A stretch of 64,000 nucleotides of DNA from positions 55,856,756-55,920,755 of the forward strand of contig CM060731.1 of assembly GCA_030704615.1 (NCBI GenBank), given 5' to 3'. Positions 1 to 10,047 of the stretch are shown one piece after another. The position numbers and the translations under genes are program-made. The DNA is from Takakia lepidozioides. Its lineage: Eukaryota > Streptophyta > Takakiopsida > Takakiales > Takakiaceae. Each line of letters begins with the position of its first letter. The stretch's first letter is position 1. Under the pieces are notes generated by a model. It saw only the letters and a program-made list of their open reading frames with translations, was not told the DNA's origin and did not search any database.

Positions 1-155
1 AGCTTCTCTTTCATCACTCATGTCCATGTCTTTCATTTCTTTTAATGTGGCAATAACCAAAACTCTCTTTGTTAATTCTCTCGTATATGCCTGGGTTTCT
101 TTCAAGCTTCAATGCACCCACTAGAAGTCTCCATTACCATATAACCATTGTAGGA
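1..155 (-). mobile_element. ORF0 end and gag start of a Ty3/gypsy (element-B family) copy
   Basis: Read on the minus strand this piece carries the last codons of the 231-aa ORF0 and the first gag codons; it matches positions 21645-21800 of the complete element B. It is joined at about 146-155 directly to integrase sequence of element A, so the order on the minus strand is integrase, then ORF0, which never occurs in an intact element. It continues past the left edge of the window. The junction has only a few bases of shared sequence (CAT), which points to end joining rather than transposition. Confidence 0.75.
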
Positions 156-379
156 TGCAAAGCCATCTTCCCAGATCTCTGCAAAGGTCCTAGCCTCTGA
201 CATTCATCACAACTCTGAAAATACTTGTGTACATCTTTGAACAAAGTAGGCCACCAGTAACCTGCATGTAGTATCTTCCTACTGGTAGTCTCTTCTCCAA
301 AATGACCTCCTGCCACTCCTTTATGAACTTCCTCCAAAACTTTATTAACTTCATGGTGGTATAAGCATCGCTTCAGCAC
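134..379 (-). pseudogene. Integrase zinc-binding (H2C2) fragment of element A
   Basis: The translation has the H-x-GxxGGH...C-x2-C integrase N-terminal zinc finger: HKGVAGGHFGEE, then YWWPTLFKDVHKYFQSCDEC. It is about 80 aa and stops where it meets ORF0 sequence at about 150; the DDE catalytic core is missing. It follows the RNase H ORF (389-1513) in the same orientation with a small frameshift between. Family assignment is secure from identity to the element B integrase at 16.5-16.75 kb. Confidence 0.85.
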
Positions 380-388
380 TCCATGGTC

Positions 389-1513
389 CTAGCTTATACA
401 TTTTGCTCCTACCATAGTGTAAGGTAGAGCCTTGATAGCAATTCTCTTTCTCTGCTCATTTCCATAACTTGGTGGGCACTGACCATGAGCAAGGTAGTAT
501 CTGATTGGCCACTGCCAATCTAACCAGTCATCTGCACTTCCCTGCACCTCCACTGCAAATAGACTCGCATCTGGTAATTGATCATCTACTCCCGTGGCTG
601 GTTCTCCTGTTGATAACCGTGACAAGTGATCCGCCACAAGATGCAGCCTCCCAGGCTTGTAAACAACCTCGAACTCAAACTCGTGCAAGATTATCAACCA
701 TCTTGCTATTCTTCCGCTTATCAGAGGTTTGTTTACCAGGTATATCAGAGCCTGGTGATCCACATAGAACATAAACTTCTTGCCCAACAGGTAATGCCTG
801 AATTTCTTCACTGCATAGGTCATTGCCAATGCTTCTCTTTCCGTTGTGCTATAATTTCTTTCGGCATTGTTCATCAATCGGCTAGCATAGTACACAAGTG
901 AATCTATCCTTCCTGTAATATTTTGGGCTAACACTGCTCCTAGTGCTTCTCCAGAAGCATCACAGTGAACATGAAATATTTCCTGCAAGTGAGTATTAAT
1001 CAGCACAGGTGTAGTTGTTACTGACAATGTAAGTTCCTCAAAAGCCTGTTGACATTCAAGTGTCCATGCAAACACTCCATCTTTCTTCAAAAGTTTGCTC
1101 AATGGTGCTGCTATCTGTGCATACCGTCTGACAAATCTTTTGTAATAGCTGGTTTGTCCAAGGAATCTCCTTAGACTCTTAACATTCACTGGTGGTGGAG
1201 AGGCTTTAATGGCCTCTGTTTTCCTGGGATCCACAAGAAGTCCCCTTTTACACACAATGTGTCCCAGAAGCACCCCTGAGTTCACACAGAAAGTACACTT
1301 CTCTGGATTCAGGCCCAGACCTCTCATCCTGCATCTGGCCAGACATAACTCCAATTTATGCAAGTGCTCATTCTTAGAGCTGTACACACTGAAATCATCC
1401 AAGAACACCTGCATGAAATCATCCAGATACTCATGAAAAGATTCACTTATCACTCTGAAAGGTCGCTGGTGCATTACAAAGTCCAAAGGGCATGACTTTG
1501 TATGCATAAGCAC
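389..1513 (-). pseudogene. Reverse transcriptase C-terminus and RNase H of element A
   Basis: About 374 aa. The RT active-site box is FLDDFSVYS (x-x-DD type). It is followed by the connection segment (SLRRFLGQTSYYKRF) and a Ty3/gypsy RNase H (HCDASGEALGAVLAQN; TEREALAMTYAVKKFRHYL; YVDHQAL). The region then reaches the integrase linker. The upstream RT half lies in the next ORFs, broken by frameshifts near 1445-1510 and 1620-1650. No second, archaeal-type RNase H is visible between RNase H and integrase, which differs from classic Tat elements. Confidence 0.9.
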
Positions 1514-2919
1514 CCCAGTCTGTGATGAAAGCTGTCTTTCCTTGGTCTCCTTCTACCACTTGCACTTGATTATAACCACTGAAGCCATCCATGAATGAGT
1601 ACATCTCATGGCCTGCCACAGTGTCTAATACTGCTTCTGTGAATGGCAAAGGGAAAGGATCTTTCTTCGTACAAGCATTCAGCTTCTTTGTAGTTCACAC
1701 AAACTCTTAGTTTACCATTCTTCTTGGGAACTATCACAATGGGTGACAACCAAGTTGTATACTCTATTGGGTATATAAACTTAGCCTCAACCAACTTCTT
1801 GATCTCTTCTCCAACCTTCTGTGCGTAGTTGGGATTCATTATGTACCTTGCATGTTTGATTGGTACTGACCCCGGTTCCAGTTCAATCTTATGCTGACAG
1901 ATTTCAGGTGGTATCCCTTTTAAATCCTCATAGCTCCAAGCAAATACATCTCTATATTTGATGAACAAACTCTTAGCTTCTTCAAAGAATTCTGGCTCCA
2001 AATCAGCTCCTACCTTCACCATCCTCGGTTCCTCTTTAGTTCCCACATTCACTTCCCTCACTTGCTCATCAGCTGTGATTGTCCAACCAGTCACCACTTC
2101 ATCCTTTAAACTCACAGTGGCTGGTTCCTCTAAGATTTCCATTTCTCCTTCTTTTTTTTCATAGAAATATGATGGGTAACTGCTGGTTTCCTCTTCCATG
2201 GGTGTTGCTGACACTACACCACAACAGATACCTCTTAAACAACTTAGGCTTTCCAGCCGCATCTCTGCAACCTGCTCCCACTCTGGGTATGCAACAAACA
2301 GGGTAGCTTCCTGCTCCTCATCCAGTCCTCCTCTCCAGTCATACTCTCTGACCCCTCGAGGTCTTCTCGTAGCAGGTAATCTACTAGATTTCTTTGTGGT
2401 AATTTGTATCTCGTGCATCCCATTATGCACGGTTAGTAACTGAGAATTCCAGTCATGGAATATCCTGGCCTGTTTCAGCCACGGACGTCCCAATAATAAG
2501 GAGTAAGCCTCCATGACTTCATCCATCTTCAACACAGTTACTGTGATCATAAAGATCATCTTCTGTATCTGTATCTTAACTCCTCTTATTAATCCCAATG
2601 GCTGTACACTTCTTTGATCTGCCATTGTTACTGTGAATGGGGCTGGTTTCATGTTACTTAGACCAAGCTTCTTCCTTAATTGGTCTGTTATGATATTTAC
2701 TCCAGAGCCTCCATCTATCAGTACATCAGTTAGTTCTGTGCTTCCAATTCTCAATTGGATTACTGGCATAGAATCATCAAAGTCCATGACTGTTTCTCGC
2801 CCTTCTGGCTTCACATTATAACTTGTCACCTTGCTGTTCAGGCCTGTGTTTCCTGTCTCCTGGGCAATTCGATTGATTGCTTGATACAACCCGTGTCTAC
2901 AATAAGGTGCCACAGCCAA
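1443..2919 (-). pseudogene. Protease and RT N-terminal half of element A
   Basis: Two overlapping frames (1606-2919 and 1443-1649) encode the retropepsin and the RT palm. The protease active site reads VLIDGGSGVNI, the D-G-G form common in plant Ogre/Tat/Athila elements instead of D-S/T-G. The RT part has LSPIVIVPKKNGKLRVCVNY and FMDGFSGYNQVQV. A frameshift in the ERSFPFAIHR area breaks the reading frame; the element B and F copies show the original frame there. It was part of the gag-pol polyprotein. Confidence 0.88.
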
Positions 2920-2922
2920 TAG

Positions 2923-3717
2923 CTATCCAATGGTAATCTCCGCTTTGGTCTGGCATATTACTTCAGCCAAAGTCCCTTCATAAATTTGCATGTCTGCAGC
3001 TTCTTTCTTCCTTTCATCCTCACTCACTTCTTCTTCTCCATCAGAATCAGAGGAATCTGCCACAGGAATATCAGTACTCTTCTGCATTTCCCTTATGGTA
3101 TCTACCACTTCCTTGTGCAGTTCCTTCTCATCTCTCCAAGCCTCATCATCTTCAGGCATATCACTGCCACCTTCATTATCATCATCTTCCTCAACTACTG
3201 GAGGTATTAGTTTGGCTTTGCTTCTTGTTACTATCATTGTACTTACTTCTGGTACAACACATGGCCTAACCATGTGAGCTGCCACCACTGGGCCCTCATT
3301 CACAGGAGCTCTCATCTCATTCTGGTGTCTTATCCAGAATGAACAGGCTGCCTTGCGATGTCCTGGCTGATTACAATAGTAACATAGTTCTTCACCATTG
3401 GGTCCTCGCCCTTGGTCTGCTCTTGGATTATTTCTGTAATCCTGATTCCCGGGCTGGTAATTCCCCCTTGGATTACCCTGATAGTTGCCTCTGGAATTTC
3501 CTTGGTAATTCCCTCTTGAATTACCTCTCCCTTCCATGCCATTGTTATAACCACCAGGCCTACCATAGTGGTCCTGATCATTGTTTCTTCTTGGCTGGGG
3601 CTGCACCTGATGCACCCTTACTTGCCTAGGTTCTCTAGCTGTTGTCCTTCTGTTGTAGTGTAGTGTGAATGCAGGGGAGTAACAGTGAAATTTTTGTTTG
3701 GCATCAGGATTCGGCAT
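2923..3717 (-). pseudogene. Gag C-terminal region with CCHC zinc knuckle, element A
   Basis: About 264 aa. Contains Gly/Asn/Arg-rich repeats (GNSRGNYQGN) and a CX2CX4HX4C zinc knuckle (CYYCNQPGHRKAACSF) that binds genomic RNA in Gag. An acidic linker leads into the protease. The ORF starts inside the inserted solo LTR: the true gag sequence begins only at about 3655, so the first 20 or so residues shown by the ORF are LTR-derived. The matching upstream gag part resumes at 5805 beyond the solo LTR. Confidence 0.8.
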
Positions 3718-5804
3718 TACTACAAAGGGAGTGCCCTGGTACTAATAACAAGAGGGAACTATCCATGCCTACAGGTAATTCCATGGGCACACTATGCTAT
3801 TGCTCTGCCAGGACAAAATGTGGCTAAGTCATGAAATACGCCTTGTCATCCATAGGATGAATGGCTTTCATCGCTGGTGATTACCTTAGAAATGCGGGTC
3901 GAGGAAGCTTAGGGCTTGCTGGAGGGTAATCGTGCAGGGAACAGCTAGGTAATTTTGCTCAAGCCAGGAGAAGGGAGGCGGTGCAGTAATCGTTTCATGG
4001 CTTTGAAGAGAGGGAGTGCTGCAGGACGATTCATCAAGGGCAAGGGAAGTAATATCATGTACTACTGACAGAAGTAATGAAGGCATAGAGGCGGTGCTTC
4101 CTGTGATTTGACCGCTGAAGGTGTAGGAGTTGCGGGGAAAGCAGCTCGGTGGAGGGCGGCAGTGCCGTCGTTACTCTCATAACCACGATGACAAGGAGGA
4201 TGAACTTGCAAGGGAAACAGCCTGCTGCCAGGGAATAGGAAGGTGGGGTTGCCGACTTGATCAAAGGCTAGTTAAGATGATGGAGCAGCTCCATCATGAC
4301 GGGCATCTTCCAGAGGTAGGGTGTGCAAACTGATACCGCCGCCATTGCATTCATGTGCATTATAGAAAGCTGCACTTGTGGAGAAGCAATTGCTGCCAGA
4401 TCAAGGGCAGAGATGGGATTACTGACTTGACCACTTGTGAAATGGTGCAATCGCCAGAATGAGGGCATTGGCTTGTGGACAGTGATACAGGTTATCTGTA
4501 AATAAAGAAGCAAAGAGTGAAATATGTAGAGCAGGAAGCTTTCAGATAATGACTGTCTTCTTGTTATCACATCAGATCTTAGGGTAGATTAGCAGAGATG
4601 GTAGGATAGGGTAGTTAGTTGGCAAGCAACAAGGTTACTGCCATAGGTTGAAACAGAGCTGTCATGACTCACGGACGCTTGAATCGACGAAATATCTGAA
4701 GGTGGAGTGGCAGAGCAATGACAGGATCTGACATGCATAGATCTTTGTTTTTACAAACGTGGCATTCAAACGACAAGAGGAGTTAGGGGAGCTGCTGACA
4801 GAGATGGTGAGGTGCCATTTCAGGCAGGCGATCCCACCGCTTCAGCTGGAGTATAAGAGAGCTAAGTTCATAGATGCAAATCCTCTCTCTGATTTAGGGA
4901 TAGTTGCTATGGAATTTTGCTAGAGAGACTCTCAATAGAAATGAGGGAGATAGAAAAAGATTTTGGCAAATGGAATGGAGACTTCTGGAATTCATACCAG
5001 TCCTGGTGGTAGAGAGAAAGTGAGGTAGGGTGGAAGTTGTGTGGAGTGCCTGCAAGAAGTTGGGAAGTCAGCTCTTAAACATAGGATGTTCCTTTTTGGG
5101 TGTGACTTAGAAATGTTTTGGGCAGATTTAGGACTTGCTCTTGATAGAAGGGAAAAGGATAGAGACATGTGATAGAGGAAAAAGGGTTTTTGAAAATGGA
5201 ATGGAGTGGTGGTCTGGCTTCAAACCAGAATGGTGTAGAGAGGATAAGAGATGATGCATGTCATTGGGAATGGTGATAGAAGGGCTGTCTGTCCAATAGG
5301 GCACTTGCATCAGAAAAGGGAGATAAAAGGAAGAAGAGAGATCCGCATCAGCAAAAGAATGATGAGAGGAGGTCAGTTGAGAGATAAAGGAAAGACCATG
5401 AGTGGATAGAAATATCATACTTGCACTGTATGGTAGATACATGTTGCCTTGCACTTGATTGCATGACAACAAAGGGGGTTCAATGTAGATGTACATGCAA
5501 ATGGTGAACTCATATGCTGTCAAACTGGTAAGCTGTTTGAGTGACTATATCAGCATGAAAACTAAGCTGGTGCAAGACAGAACCCTACAGGCCTGTTGCA
5601 CTATGCAGGAAACACCTTCACTTGTCCCATCCATGTCTTCTCTTCCGCTGCGGCGTGGATGAGGGCTTCATGAACTCTGATCATAAACAACATGTAGCCA
5701 ACCTGTGTGGGAGAACCAGGATAACAACAAGACCTTGCACTAAGAACTAGATTAGGATTAGACAGAAAGGGGATATATGCCCCCTTCTTTTCACACTACA
5801 GTAG
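3655..5804 (+). mobile_element. Solo LTR of the E2 family (3659-5800) with 4-bp target duplication
   Basis: The 2142-bp insert begins TGTAGTGTGA and ends TCACACTACA, a perfect 10-bp inverted repeat with TG...CA ends. It is flanked by GTAG on both sides (3655-3658 and 5801-5804); removing it plus one GTAG restores the gag sequence seen in element B at 20035. Its start and end blocks match, in diverged form, the start (26567) and end (24345) of the LTR next to a primer site at 24332. It therefore looks like a solo LTR in plus orientation. It encodes no convincing protein. A GC-rich hairpin (GGGGATATATGCCCCC) lies just before the end. Confidence 0.75.
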
Positions 5805-6695
5805 TAACAATTCTCAGTAGAATGGTTATCCATTTTACAGATAGTACAGTGTTTTCTCCTTCATGTGGCAGTGGTGGTATGGCCTTCATTCTGGCACTTT
5901 GCACACCAAACACCCTTCCTCCAATGTGTTACAGCCTCTGTGGCATACTTCTTCAAGATTTCTTCTAATCTTTTCTCATAGTTATCCCTCTTCAACTTCT
6001 CCTTTCTCTTACTCTTCCTTTTCAGTTCTTGCTCTTCTCTCATCTGACTCATCCTCAGAGTCCTCATCATCCCTTTTCTCTCTCCTGAGCATTACTCTGG
6101 TCTTAGTCCACTCACAAACCAAGTCTTCTGTAAACCTGGTGCTGGTACAGCAGCCAGCTTTTTCATCATCAATTCCATCTTTTCCATATACTCCTCAACA
6201 GTTTCATGCTTCTTTTGCTTTAACTGTTGTAAACTTCCATACACTTCATCCTCAGTTTTACTTGTCCTGAACCTATTTCGGAATGTTGTATTCAAGCCAT
6301 TCCAGGTTAGGAAATGATTATCAGGGAATCTTGCATACCATTCACTTGCTTTCTTGATAAGTGAACAAGGAAACAATCTCATCTTGGCATCATCGCCATT
6401 CTCATTGTTCACTATACACATGTGCTCAAATTGGCTAATGTGTACATCGGGATCCCCTTTTCCTGAATATATTGGAAAAGGTGGTTTTGCCCGTGTTGGT
6501 TGTAACGCCATCTGTGGCCCTACCTTCTGCCCTGACAGGTGCTGGCACCCTTGCTGTGTTTGGTCCTTGAGGACCTGTTGTTGTTGTGGTGGATCTTCCC
6601 AAGTGGTGGCCCCTGAGCACTCCCTGCTACTGGCCCCACGATATTCACAGTATTCCCAGCTCCAATTGGACTACTTCCCACACTCCCTGTCCCCC
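5805..6695 (-). pseudogene. Gag central region of element A
   Basis: Broken frames at 5861-6070, 6092-6511 and 6435-6620 encode the capsid-like gag domain (KASEWYARFPDNHFLTWNGL, LKQKKHETVEEYMEKMELM) and the first zinc knuckle (CAKCQNEGHTTT). Similarity to the 649-aa gag at 19712-21661 is close throughout. At 6695 gag ends abruptly in its Gly/Ser-rich linker and is fused to LTR minisatellite sequence. Several indels make it non-functional. Confidence 0.85.
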
Positions 6696-6909
6696 CATGT
6701 GACTGGCTGTGTGAAACTGTGACGGGCTGTGACTGGCTGTGCGACTGTGTTTGGCTGTGTCGGCTGTGACGACTGTGACGGGCTGTGTAACCCCCCTCTA
6801 CAGTGCGCTGCTGTCACCCCCTAAGGCTCCTGTTGGTCTCAGTCTGTGCAAAAATTAAGGGTACCCTACAGATCCCGTATAAGTGTCTAAGTCCCCGACA
6901 GTCCTCTAA
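6696..6909 (-). repeat. Truncated 5' LTR start of element A with GGCTGTG minisatellite
   Basis: On the minus strand the LTR starts TGTTAGAGGACTG at 6909, passes a conserved block (CAAAAATTAAGGGTACCC on the plus strand) and enters a short minisatellite of GGCTGTGAC/GGCTGTGTG units at about 6700-6790. The same block starts the LTRs at 10974, 23398 and 43762. The LTR stops within the minisatellite and is fused to gag. Confidence 0.8.
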
Positions 6910-7218
6910 CAATTACCAACACTGGTTTATGTGATAGCATTGCTATCCATTAAGCGAGTAGAGTTTGAAGGCTGGGAGGAAAGAAAGGTGAATGTTTTTA
7001 CTCATATGCATGAAGAGCTTGTACTGGTAAAGAATTGGATTCCAAAGGATATTTTGTGGATCAAACTCACACCAAGAACAGCTTTCCAGACTTGTTTGCC
7101 ATATGGTTATATGGTAACGGAGACTTCTAGTATAGCCAAGGGTGCATTGAAGCTTGAAAGAAACCCAGGCATATACGAGAGATATTACAAAAGAGAGTTT
7201 TGGTTGTTGCCACATTAA
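6910..7218 (+). pseudogene. ORF0 C-terminal part (plus strand)
   Basis: Codes for about 100 residues matching residues 133-231 of ORF0 (YVIALLSIKRVEFEGWEERK; LKLERNPGIYERYY; ending FWLLPH). It begins exactly where the element A LTR begins on the other strand (6909/6910), so its N-terminal half is missing here. It leads into a gag start 21 bases downstream, the same ORF0-gag spacing as in element B. Confidence 0.8.
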
Positions 7219-7239
7219 AAGAAATGAAAGACATGGGAC

Positions 7240-7875
7240 ATGAGTGATGAAAGAGAAGCTAGACGCCAAAGATATTCAGCAAAAAGAGAAAGCTATCTGA
7301 AAGCTAATTATCCATATCTTTGGGAGAGAGGAATAGACATAGGGGAATCATCTGGACCTCTCACACCATTAAGATCAGAGAGTACATCACCCATACCGGA
7401 AGAACTAGAGTTGGATGCCACTCCTTCTTTTTCTTTGCAAGAAAGATTAAGGGAATTGGTACGGGAAGAAGATCAATCACGAGGTGAAAGATCTGAGGTA
7501 CATCCCTTGATAAAAGATTTGATAGAAATCTTTGATAAGAGTTGGCATGGAACACCAAAAGCAGGAACTCCAGTTTCTGAAGCGGAAGGTGAAGAAGGAG
7601 CAGAGGATGTGGCAGAGCCAACGGAGAGTTCAGACTCTCCAACACCATTGCAGTTGAGTTACATGAGTGAAGAAGAAACCCAAGGGCAGAACTTGGAGGA
7701 TGAAAATAGAGAGAAGAAATTGGAAGAGGAAGAGTATGAAGAAGTAGACCCAACAGCTGAGGTTCAGACTACAACCAGGACATCCTAACCCGTTGGACCT
7801 GGATCAAGTGGAGCACTTGGATCACAGGCCAACGAAGGTGTCGGCTCAGGGGGATCAGGCGGGCTGCCTGGATCA
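7240..7875 (+). pseudogene. Gag N-terminal part (plus strand)
   Basis: An open frame from 7240 to 7788 gives the first 182 residues of gag (MSDEREARRQRYSAKRESYL; then an acidic Glu-rich stretch). A TAA replaces a Gln codon after TTTRTS, and homology continues untranslated to about 7875 in the Gly/Ser linker. There it is fused to the middle of an LTR. The missing continuation of gag is what element A retains from 6695 leftward. Confidence 0.82.
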
Positions 7876-8508
7876 GCTGTCACGATCATAGGGAACGGAG
7901 AGCAAGACAGGGAACGACTGTGGGAAACAACACCTGCGAAGGGAACATGTTAGTTCACAGACGACGGTTAGTGAGGGAAACGGTTAGAACCACGGGTAGG
8001 AAGATAAAGGGAGAAGCGGGGAATTTTGGGGATATGATTCGGAGGAGGACTTCTTGGTCATGGAGGAGAGGGGATCGGGCAGAGATGAAGAACGGAAGTG
8101 AAGATAGAGAGATGATGAGTAGATGCTTGAGATATGCAAGGCTGTAATGATATTATAGAGCAGATTAGAGACACAATGGCTTCGGCCTGATACCTGATAA
8201 ATCATAATCGGATACTTTTACGATACAATCACACTGTGTAGAGAGATCTGAGTGAAGCTGTGGAATGAATGGATGAGTTGATGGAATCCAATAGATTGAT
8301 AAAGCAAACTGATACTTAATTATCAATGGTAAGATAGCTAACATGAATGCCAAAAGGGAAACAAATAGGAAACACCCCCATGATACACTAGCTGTAGGTC
8401 ATGACTGATTGTTCTGCGCGGGCTGAGTACTTAGAGATTTCCAACTCTTCTATCTTGGAGTTTCCGCCTCGAATAGCGAAGGGATGGGTGAGTAAAAGCC
8501 GTGCGACA
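7876..8508 (+). repeat. LTR distal part (plus strand)
   Basis: Starts at the downstream edge of the minisatellite (AGCTGTCACGATCATAGGG) and runs to the LTR end GCCGTGCGACA at 8508, followed by the primer site. It matches 44090-44767 and the complement of 22271-22910. Its left edge is a fusion with gag, not an LTR terminus. Confidence 0.8.
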
Positions 8509-8997
8509 TTTGGCGACCATACTGGGGAACTAAGTAATGAACAACCAGATGTGACAGGCATCTGGTGGGATCATGGTGGTTGGACCATTAAATAATTTGA
8601 AGTGAATCAAATTCCCTGTGGAACGAAGGAAGAAAGATTGTCCAAACAATTCTTTCAAAGGTTCTTGGAATTGCCAGACGGTTGTAAAGAAAATATTCTT
8701 AAGCGAGTGCATGATGCTGATCCGGAATGGGGTCTGGAGAAAAGAGTGATAAAGATTTATCAGGTAGCCTGTAGAGGAAGAGCACGTTGGTTACCCACGT
8801 TGGTTTATGTGATAGCATTGCTATCCATTAAGCGAGTAGAGTTTGAAGGCTGGGAAGAAAGAAAGGTGAATGTTTATACTCATATGCATGAAGAGCTTGT
8901 ACTGGTAAAGAATTGGATTCCAAAGGATATTTTGTGGATCAAACTCACACCAAGAACAACTTTTCAGACTTGTTTGCCATATGGTTATATGGCAAAT
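8401..8997 (+). pseudogene. ORF0 N-terminal and central part with premature stop
   Basis: Reads MTDCSARAEYLEISNSSILE and on to LPYGYM, then leaves homology at 8997 where E2 sequence begins. A GAA-to-TAA change at about 8593 creates a stop after WTIK. The first 36 codons lie inside the LTR. Together with 6910-7875 it is a circularly permuted copy of the LTR-ORF0-gag segment that is absent from element A. Confidence 0.8.
8511..8528 (+). other. Primer binding site, tRNA-Arg-like
   Basis: TGGCGACCATACTGGGGA, two bases after the LTR end. The same site lies at 22251-22268 (minus strand) and 44770-44787. The pattern TTTGGCGAC...CTGGGGA resembles the tRNA-Arg primer site of plant Ogre elements (known from the family); the exact tRNA is inferred. 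Confidence 0.6.
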
Positions 8998-9143
8998 CTG
9001 TTCCTTGCCGAATCACCTCATTGTTATGCATCTTCTTTTTGTGAATCTCTTCTTCAGAATGCAAGCCTTCGCATGTCCACACTTTTGGCTTCCCCATATG
9101 GTTTTTCTCCCCTTCGTATGCCCTAATGACTTGTCCACTCCTT

Positions 9144-9743
9144 TCATTCATCATCACGTACAAGTTTAGGTGTTATCAGGTCTTGATTCTTCAGGCTATC
9201 CCCTCTCCTTTTCACCATCTGCCGGGCCTTTCTATTGTATGAATGCTTCCACACCTGATACTCCATGCTCCCTTCATCTCGCCCAGCATTTGTCAATGCT
9301 TTAACATACAAAGAAGTTTCAATTTCCTTTTCCTTGTCTTGGATTAGGGTACCTGGTGCCCCAAAGATCATGTTATTGACTGATGAGGTACCTAGCTCCA
9401 AGAGCAGCTGGAGCCACTGCAGCTCTGCCTGAAGATGCTTGTCATCACTACGGGGTTTATCCACGCATTCTTCTTTGGCCTGACTCAGTTCTTGGTTGGA
9501 ATTTGCTAGAGCCAACCGTAACTGTTGATTTTCCACTACCAAGACGTCTATCTGTATTTCAGTTTTTCTCTGCAATGCTAGGGTAGCTACAACGCTATCT
9601 CGGGTGTCCTTTACCTTTGATTCCTCCTTCAGTGTTGCCACAAGCTCGGCATTCAGCCCACTTAGTTTCCTTCCCTCATCGGGAGATGTCCCTCCATTTT
9701 CCAACTGCATATGAGTGTGTTTTACTGTTGCCTCCATCTCCAA
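9144..9743 (-). pseudogene. E2 coiled-coil ORF
   Basis: About 199 aa, rich in Glu, Lys, Gln and Leu with heptad-like spacing (VVENQQLRLALANSNQELSQ), predicted coiled coil over roughly residues 20-120. The C-terminal part is basic (YNRKARQMVKRRGDS). It follows 9676-10042 in another frame and precedes 8945-9163 (KNHMGKPKVWTCEGLHSEEE). Function unknown; may be the C-terminal part of a Gag-like protein. Confidence 0.45.
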
Positions 9744-10042
9744 GCTGCAGTTTTCCTTTGTGAGATTCCCCTAGTATCTGAGCTCTGTTGTATTCCTCAT
9801 CCCCCATCACACTCATTCGTCCACTGGAAACACTAATCTTTGGTAACATGGCAGTATCATGCCCAGACTCCCCAAGCTTGTCTTGATCTAGGCGTGCATC
9901 TTTCCTTAGATCTTGTCTAGTTTGAGCAAGTATCGTACACTCTTCCTCAACCCACTCCATCAGTTCTGTCCAAGACTGGTTGTCATCTTTCTCTACTATG
10001 ACATTCACTTCACTGGTTGTACCACTATTGCCTGGGGAGAGG
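9676..10042 (-). pseudogene. E2 ORF of unknown function, acidic
   Basis: Codes for about 120 residues (SWTELMEWVEEECTILAQTR; RMSVMGDEEYNRAQILGE). No known domain is recognised. The segment ESGHDTAML resembles the EFGHDTT segment at 23400, suggesting a short internal repeat in the protein. The annotated start MSKSRATTT is artefactual because its first codons come from the element B LTR; the real upstream sequence is at 23399-23808. Confidence 0.5.
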
Positions 10043-10047
10043 GTGGT

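Larger units (their letters stand above)
134..6909 (-). mobile_element. Element A: rearranged Ty3/gypsy (Ogre/Tat/Athila-type) element
   Basis: Minus-strand relative of element B. Reading from 6909 downward it has the first part of an LTR (starting TGTTAGAGG at 6909), then jumps at about 6696 straight into gag, then zinc-knuckle gag, protease, reverse transcriptase, RNase H and the start of integrase, ending at about 146. The rest of the LTR, the primer site, ORF0 and the N-terminal third of gag are absent. A 2.1-kb solo LTR (3659-5800) sits in the gag zinc-knuckle region. Coding parts carry frameshifts, so the element is dead. Confidence 0.85.
8998..10047 (-). mobile_element. E2 retroelement internal region, downstream half
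   Basis: Minus-strand coding region of the long-LTR element, continued from 23399 across the element B insertion. The protein read from 23399 upward (ending GEFGHDTT) continues here as LSPGNSGTTSEVNVIVEKDD, showing the frame is restored when B is removed. Contains ORFs at 9676-10042, 9144-9743 and 8945-9163. It is cut at 8998 by the rearranged ORF0 fragment. No RT or integrase is seen, so the element's pol is lost or lies elsewhere. Confidence 0.75.

Noticed and set aside
3659-5800. CACTA-type DNA transposon (ends contain CACTACA)
   Set aside because: The ends are TG...CA, the duplication is 4 bp and not 3, there is no transposase, and a relative lies next to a tRNA-Met primer site with gag, which fits an LTR.
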